DNA from: JAFEDN01 sp963832945 | GTDB taxonomy: Bacteria; Pseudomonadota; Gammaproteobacteria; Coxiellales; Coxiellaceae | NCBI GenBank assembly: GCA_963832945.1 | Contig: CAWHVV010000002.1 | Location: forward strand, 186,001-250,000 | Length of the DNA: 64,000 bases | Direction of reading: 5' to 3' | Shown here: positions 59,944 to 64,000 of the stretch, in pieces | How the letters are laid out: each line of letters opens with the position of its first letter | Position numbering within the stretch: the stretch's first letter is position 1 | Program-made: the position numbers and the translations under genes | The notes under the pieces: model-generated | Database searches by the model: none | The model's input: the letters and a program-made list of their open reading frames with translations, nothing else | Told to the model about the DNA's origin: nothing

Positions 59944-62900
59944 TCAGCAGGAGCCGCTGCTGACCTGATGAGATGATAGCGATTCGGTTGTGTTAAGTGC
60001 GTCAGCTTTCTTAAGATCTTTAAGCAGTTTAAAGAAACTGGCTGTGGTACAAAGATTGGGAGCGCATTTTTGCTGATGCAAAAATCTGTCAACGATTTCA
60101 TCGGGTTTTTCCTGTGAATTTGAAGAAAAAAGCTGCTGCGCCATCGCTAAAAGTTCTTCCGGGGTGTCTTCCGGCACCGGAATAACGTGAAAACGATTGA
60201 TTAAATCTGAAGATAATTCAAATCGGCCTCCATCGGATGCCGGATTTTGTGCGGCGATCAAACGAAATCCTGAGCGTTTCGGCGCAAGGCCATCAGGGGT
60301 AATGCCGGTCAACAGATCGTTCAATAAGGGAAAACTGACCTGCGAATTCGGTTCATTCAGTACAACGGTGCAACCAAGATCAAAAGCTTTCAACAACCAG
60401 GCGGGATTAAGAATCAATTGCTCAGTCAATGTCACTTCTATAAAAGTATTACGTAAATCGTCAGCTTTGGAATCCAGTAAACTCTGAGGATCGTCAAACT
60501 GTTGAAAACCCCGCTGCTGCAGTAAAAAGCAGGCTAAAGCGCTTTTACCCTTACCGGACGGCCCCTCCAGTAATATGGCGGATTTGGCCTCCGAGGAAAA
60601 TTGTCTTAATTCAAGCTGTTCGTTTAACCGGTATAAAATTTCAATCCGGCTGGATGATAACAGGAACTGTTCATTATTCCACTGGGCGTTTTCAAATTTT
60701 GATAAAAATTCTTTATAATCCGCGGCAAAAATATTATCGCTTTCGGAATAATCACCTGTCTTCACCAGTTTCTCATGAAATTCGCGATGTTTCTCCAATG
60801 GAAGGAGACCGGAAAATTCCTGCCAGGAAGCTTCAATTAACGCGCGGGTGATGTCAACGGTTTTAAATTTATCGCAATAAAAAAACCAGCGCTGAATAAG
60901 CTGAATTAAATTGCGATTGCTAACCCGTTTTTCTCCCAAATATTCCAGGGCTAAATGAAATATGTTCAGGATACTTTGTTGGTGTGCTTCGGTTATCAAC
61001 AGTTTACAGTCTTTCAGGTTTTCAACCGCTTGAGAGCACATTGGCGCAATGATGGTTTTTTTGAGATCTGAATCAGACCATTGTTTTAGATACTCGACTG
61101 GAATTTTGTTCCATAACGGATGATGCTTTCGTCCGGAAAATGAGAAAGGATTGCCTGTAAAACTAATTTCATGCGCATCGGTTAGTGGAATGCCCTGGTA
61201 ACTACGCGCTAGGGTCTTTCCAGAAGTGGGTACCGCATCCATCAAATGATCCAAATGTTTCTGGTGGAGGGCTAAAGTGGCCTCGTCAATGATCGCTGTG
61301 AGTTTATCGCCATCTGTTGAATGGGATTTTGCCCATTTTTCCAGATTATCAACACCGAAAAAATAATTTCCGCGCTTGCCGGCGATTTGCTTCGCTAAAT
61401 GTGTTTTTCCCGAACCCGGTGGACCCAATAATAATGCGGCGTGATGACGATCCAAATCATTCATCACCCTTTGGCTTATTTTATTACGGTGTTCACTGCC
61501 ATTGAGAATATGACTTGAATCTTTTTTAAGGTATCTGGAAAATTTTTTGTTTATTTTTTCAGGAGGATTATTAAGCCTCTTCTTCAGGGCAAACTTGGGA
61601 TGATCATATTTAAAAAATTCTCTTAGCTCAACTGCGCTCAGACAATTTAACCGCCTCCATAAATAAGATAAATCTTTGGGATATTTCCGCAGTTTTTCGT
61701 AACGAATACCCCCATTCGTTTTTGTTGAAAACAGAAGCTTACAAACCACATTGATCCGGGCATACACTTCACTGGATTTTTCATATCGATTTAAGAATAC
61801 CGATTTAATGGGATTGTCCCGCTTCTCGTCACGGTTTTCCAGAATTCTTAATATTTCCTGCACCTGATCAAAAGTAAAATTCGCATTAGGCGGCGTGTCC
61901 AGTCCATTGTGGGGAATATCATTAATGAATAATGCGAGTTTCCTGAGTTTAACGAAATTTTTATAGAAAGGACTTTGCTCATCGTGAGATTTTAAAAGAA
62001 TATTTTTGTATTGTTCCCAGAGTTGCAGAGTCGAAAATGTTTTCCGGCGGGCAGTCTGATCGGCAACCAGGGTGGGATAATTTAATTTCGGCGTCACAAT
62101 AATTAAAAGTCCGGGCAGATATTGAGGCTTCGCGGCATTGGGTAATTTTATTTGTGCATGCGGACTAAATAAATTTTGCATGGCTGTGTAAGCGTAAATG
62201 GACAATTCACCTTTTAAAATAACCGTTTTTTTCTGCATTAACGCCAGGCTAATCCCGGAAAGGTGACAATGAAATTGACAGTCCATATTTTTTTCATCAA
62301 TATCGCAGGCAGCACTGGCGAATAGTTCAGCGCCCATGCCTTTATCGATAAGATGGTAAAGAGGTTTCGGATTCATACTATCGAGGTAGTGTTTCGCGAT
62401 AAAGTCAGGGTCTTCTGTTTCAATGATCGTGGCGCCGCTTTTAAATAGAGAGAATCCTGGGTATACAGCTTTATTTTCGGGGACCTGTGTGAGATCAAGA
62501 TAATTTATTGTGGTTAATTTGGCCCTTTCAATGTGATGGAAAAGTTCACGTTCCTGGTGTTTATTTAAAGATTCGGTGGCGACGATCAATCGACGTCGAT
62601 CAGTTTTTTGATTCAACCATCCGCTGGTGGTTTGGTAGTGATTGCTTTCGTCAATATAATAATCCTCTGTCAATTGACCAAAATTGGCTTTGGAAAGATA
62701 AAAAATATCCCAACACGACTGCAGGGTCATGAAAAAAAATGAAGTGTTCCGGGGATTCAAAAAATTAATTTTGGAAGGCGCGAGGGTCTTGTTAATAGTG
62801 CTTCGACACCATTTCCATTGAAAATGATCGGGCAGCGTGGTTAATTCGCCGTTAACCATCCCCTGTTTTTGTACCTGCCAAACAGTGGCGGCATACTCAA

Positions 62901-64000
62901 AATCGGAATCTGTCGGTGGATTCTGAAAAATCAAATTGTTTTTTTCGCTCGATAAATTCGCTGTTAAAACACCCGACTGAAATACCGGGCCCTGATTGGT
63001 AAAGCAAACCTTGCCTTTGCTTTCAGCATCCCAATAATGGACATTATTAAACAAATCGATTTCAACAAAATTGTTTACTGACTTTTCATCCTCACTATTG
63101 CTAAAAGTAATCGAAAATTGAGGTTTTTTGATACCGGATGGCCAAATTAAATGCGGTGCTCTACGGGTTAAAGCCTGGCAGGCTTTCATCTTTTCATCTG
63201 TGATGAAACCGATGATGGAGAGTTTTTCATTTATGTGTTGTTCGCCGAATTTTGGAGTATTATCTAAAAAACTGGCGCATTTAAGCATTTCATTTTGACT
63301 GAATCCTTGCCAATGAATTATTAAAATGCCGCCTTCCTGCATAACCTGCGTTAACAATCCCGATACGCGGGTAATTTTTCCATTGGTGACATGAGTCGCT
63401 CTGAGACCCTGAAGCAATTGTTCATAAGATTCCACATAATAAACGGAACGCTGATCCGCGTGATGACAAACCGATTGATAAATACCTCTGGATTCTGCAA
63501 TAGAATTCACCTTTATAAATAATTTTGGCAAAGCTATTATTTTTTTTATCAAATAATCCAGGGTTTTAGATTCAGGAAAAGTAAGGTAAGGCGACAATAG
63601 CAATTCATATTTTTCCGCCGTTTTGCTGATTTTGGTTGCCTGCGATAGCAACGGGTCCCGATGGGTAAGCTCGATATTACCGACATCAGCCCCATCGAAA
63701 TCATGAACGCAGACATTTCCCTGACCGTCTATTGTTTCAGCCGCCGCATGTAAATCATTGCTGTATTCGCGCGCGGGTACTCCAATTAATTGACACAGGA
63801 TCACAAAGAGAAAACTGCGGTGGCGACAGGCGCCTTTTTGTTGCTTAAAAATTTGGAAAATTGTATTTTCGTTATCCCCGATAAGCGGCTCGTTTTTAAA
63901 GTTATTTAAATATTCCTGTAATTTTTCCATAAATGCAGAAATGGAACGTTGATCGGGATCGCTCTGAATTAATTTTAATGATTTTAATATTTCTTCGAAA
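59944..64000 (-). CDS. Transglutaminase-like / tandem AAA giant protein (partial at window edge)
   Basis: The frame is open to the window end, so the N-terminus is missing; an internal ATG lies at 63930. Numbered from it, a transglutaminase-like core has GACRHRSFLFVILCQLIGVPARE (Cys35), NDLHAAAETI (His61) and CVHDFDG (Asp77). A long middle region is unrecognised. The first AAA domain has ALLLGPPGSGKTHLAKQIAG (about 833) and KLTAIIDEATLAL. The second has AILLEGPSGKGKSALACFL (about 1115), CTVVLNEPN and RLIAAQNPASDGGRFELSSD then LINRFHV, a MoxR/midasin-type arrangement. No such fusion is part of normal metabolism; a secreted effector or a peptide-processing ATPase are both possible. Confidence 0.78.
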   Translation of the reverse strand, partial: FEEILKSLKLIQSDPDQRSISAFMEKLQEYLNNFKNEPLIGDNENTIFQIFKQQKGACRHRSFLFVILCQLIGVPAREYSNDLHAAAETIDGQGNVCVHDFDGADVGNIELTHRDPLLSQATKISKTAEKYELLLSPYLTFPESKTLDYLIKKIIALPKLFIKVNSIAESRGIYQSVCHHADQRSVYYVESYEQLLQGLRATHVTNGKITRVSGLLTQVMQEGGILIIHWQGFSQNEMLKCASFLDNTPKFGEQHINEKLSIIGFITDEKMKACQALTRRAPHLIWPSGIKKPQFSITFSNSEDEKSVNNFVEIDLFNNVHYWDAESKGKVCFTNQGPVFQSGVLTANLSSEKNNLIFQNPPTDSDFEYAATVWQVQKQGMVNGELTTLPDHFQWKWCRSTINKTLAPSKINFLNPRNTSFFFMTLQSCWDIFYLSKANFGQLTEDYYIDESNHYQTTSGWLNQKTDRRRLIVATESLNKHQERELFHHIERAKLTTINYLDLTQVPENKAVYPGFSLFKSGATIIETEDPDFIAKHYLDSMNPKPLYHLIDKGMGAELFASAACDIDEKNMDCQFHCHLSGISLALMQKKTVILKGELSIYAYTAMQNLFSPHAQIKLPNAAKPQYLPGLLIIVTPKLNYPTLVADQTARRKTFSTLQLWEQYKNILLKSHDEQSPFYKNFVKLRKLALFINDIPHNGLDTPPNANFTFDQVQEILRILENRDEKRDNPIKSVFLNRYEKSSEVYARINVVCKLLFSTKTNGGIRYEKLRKYPKDLSYLWRRLNCLSAVELREFFKYDHPKFALKKRLNNPPEKINKKFSRYLKKDSSHILNGSEHRNKISQRVMNDLDRHHAALLLGPPGSGKTHLAKQIAGKRGNYFFGVDNLEKWAKSHSTDGDKLTAIIDEATLALHQKHLDHLMDAVPTSGKTLARSYQGIPLTDAHEISFTGNPFSFSGRKHHPLWNKIPVEYLKQWSDSDLKKTIIAPMCSQAVENLKDCKLLITEAHQQSILNIFHLALEYLGEKRVSNRNLIQLIQRWFFYCDKFKTVDITRALIEASWQEFSGLLPLEKHREFHEKLVKTGDYSESDNIFAADYKEFLSKFENAQWNNEQFLLSSSRIEILYRLNEQLELRQFSSEAKSAILLEGPSGKGKSALACFLLQQRGFQQFDDPQSLLDSKADDLRNTFIEVTLTEQLILNPAWLLKAFDLGCTVVLNEPNSQVSFPLLNDLLTGITPDGLAPKRSGFRLIAAQNPASDGGRFELSSDLINRFHVIPVPEDTPEELLAMAQQLFSSNSQEKPDEIVDRFLHQQKCAPNLCTTASFFKLLKDLKKADALNTTESLSSHQVSSGSC

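Noticed and set aside
1..64000. CRISPR arrays, rRNA and tRNA genes
   Set aside because: No regularly spaced short repeats and no rRNA or complete tRNA cloverleaf were found on reading both strands.

Overview
This window looks like a chromosomal segment of a host-associated gammaproteobacterium of the order Legionellales, closest in style to the Coxiella/Aquicella/Berkiella side. The reasons are a Dot/Icm (type IVB) secretion gene set in two blocks, large AT-rich genes that look like secreted effectors (F-box, TIR plus U-box, leucine-rich repeats, decayed ankyrins, transglutaminase-like plus AAA), and ordinary gammaproteobacterial housekeeping genes. I assign no genus.

Layout. Bases 1-2609: end of truD, then surE-nlpD-rpoS, a stationary-phase cluster. 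Bases 2599-5262: a 2.7 kb composite element with about 490-bp inverted arms, containing a second element with a dead IS110 transposase; an 11-bp direct repeat suggests it inserted at the rpoS stop codon. Bases 5333-13761: a zinc-finger protein and lipopolysaccharide genes (waaL-like ligase, two transferases, waaF, hldE, hldD), interrupted by a Cys-His-Asp effector candidate. Bases 13751-20460: a frameshifted DUF29 gene, a MazF-type toxin-antitoxin pair, and a 5.5 kb segment bounded by perfect 20-bp inverted repeats that carries a truncated RAYT transposase and a 1585-residue protein with a poly(A)-polymerase-like domain.

Bases 20473-35332 hold the first Dot/Icm block: icmX, an extra secreted cysteine protein, icmW, icmV, dotA; then a BCCT-like membrane protein and an 1171-residue protein; then dotB, dotC, dotD, icmT, icmS. 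Bases 35352-42165 are an accessory island (DUF2490 protein, vsr-dcm, two tandem F-box genes, a secreted protein, ankyrin debris) separating icmTS from the second block, a small icmR-position gene, icmQ, dotM (frameshifted) and dotL (42337-46746). Four Dot/Icm transcription units share one promoter architecture, TTAA-N7-TTAA-N11-TANNNT, matching the PmrA-type site known in Legionella and Coxiella, so the secretion genes are probably co-regulated.

Bases 46747-64000 are accessory: a 179-bp palindromic element, a truncated LRR gene, a small transcript with a structured leader and terminator, a TIR/coiled-coil/U-box protein, three DUF4143-type ATPase genes in different states of decay (one split by an IS4-type element), two nearly identical 691-bp copies of a BrnT/BrnA-like toxin-antitoxin module, and a large transglutaminase-like/tandem-AAA protein running off the window end.

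A family of about 150-bp multi-hairpin repeats occurs six times. One copy is inserted in frame inside a glycosyl/glycerophosphotransferase-like gene, one supplies the end of waaL, one separates dotC from dotB with a 44-bp duplication of the dotB start, and two flank icmT. Three frameshifts lie in C or G runs, so sequencing error should be excluded before those genes are called dead.
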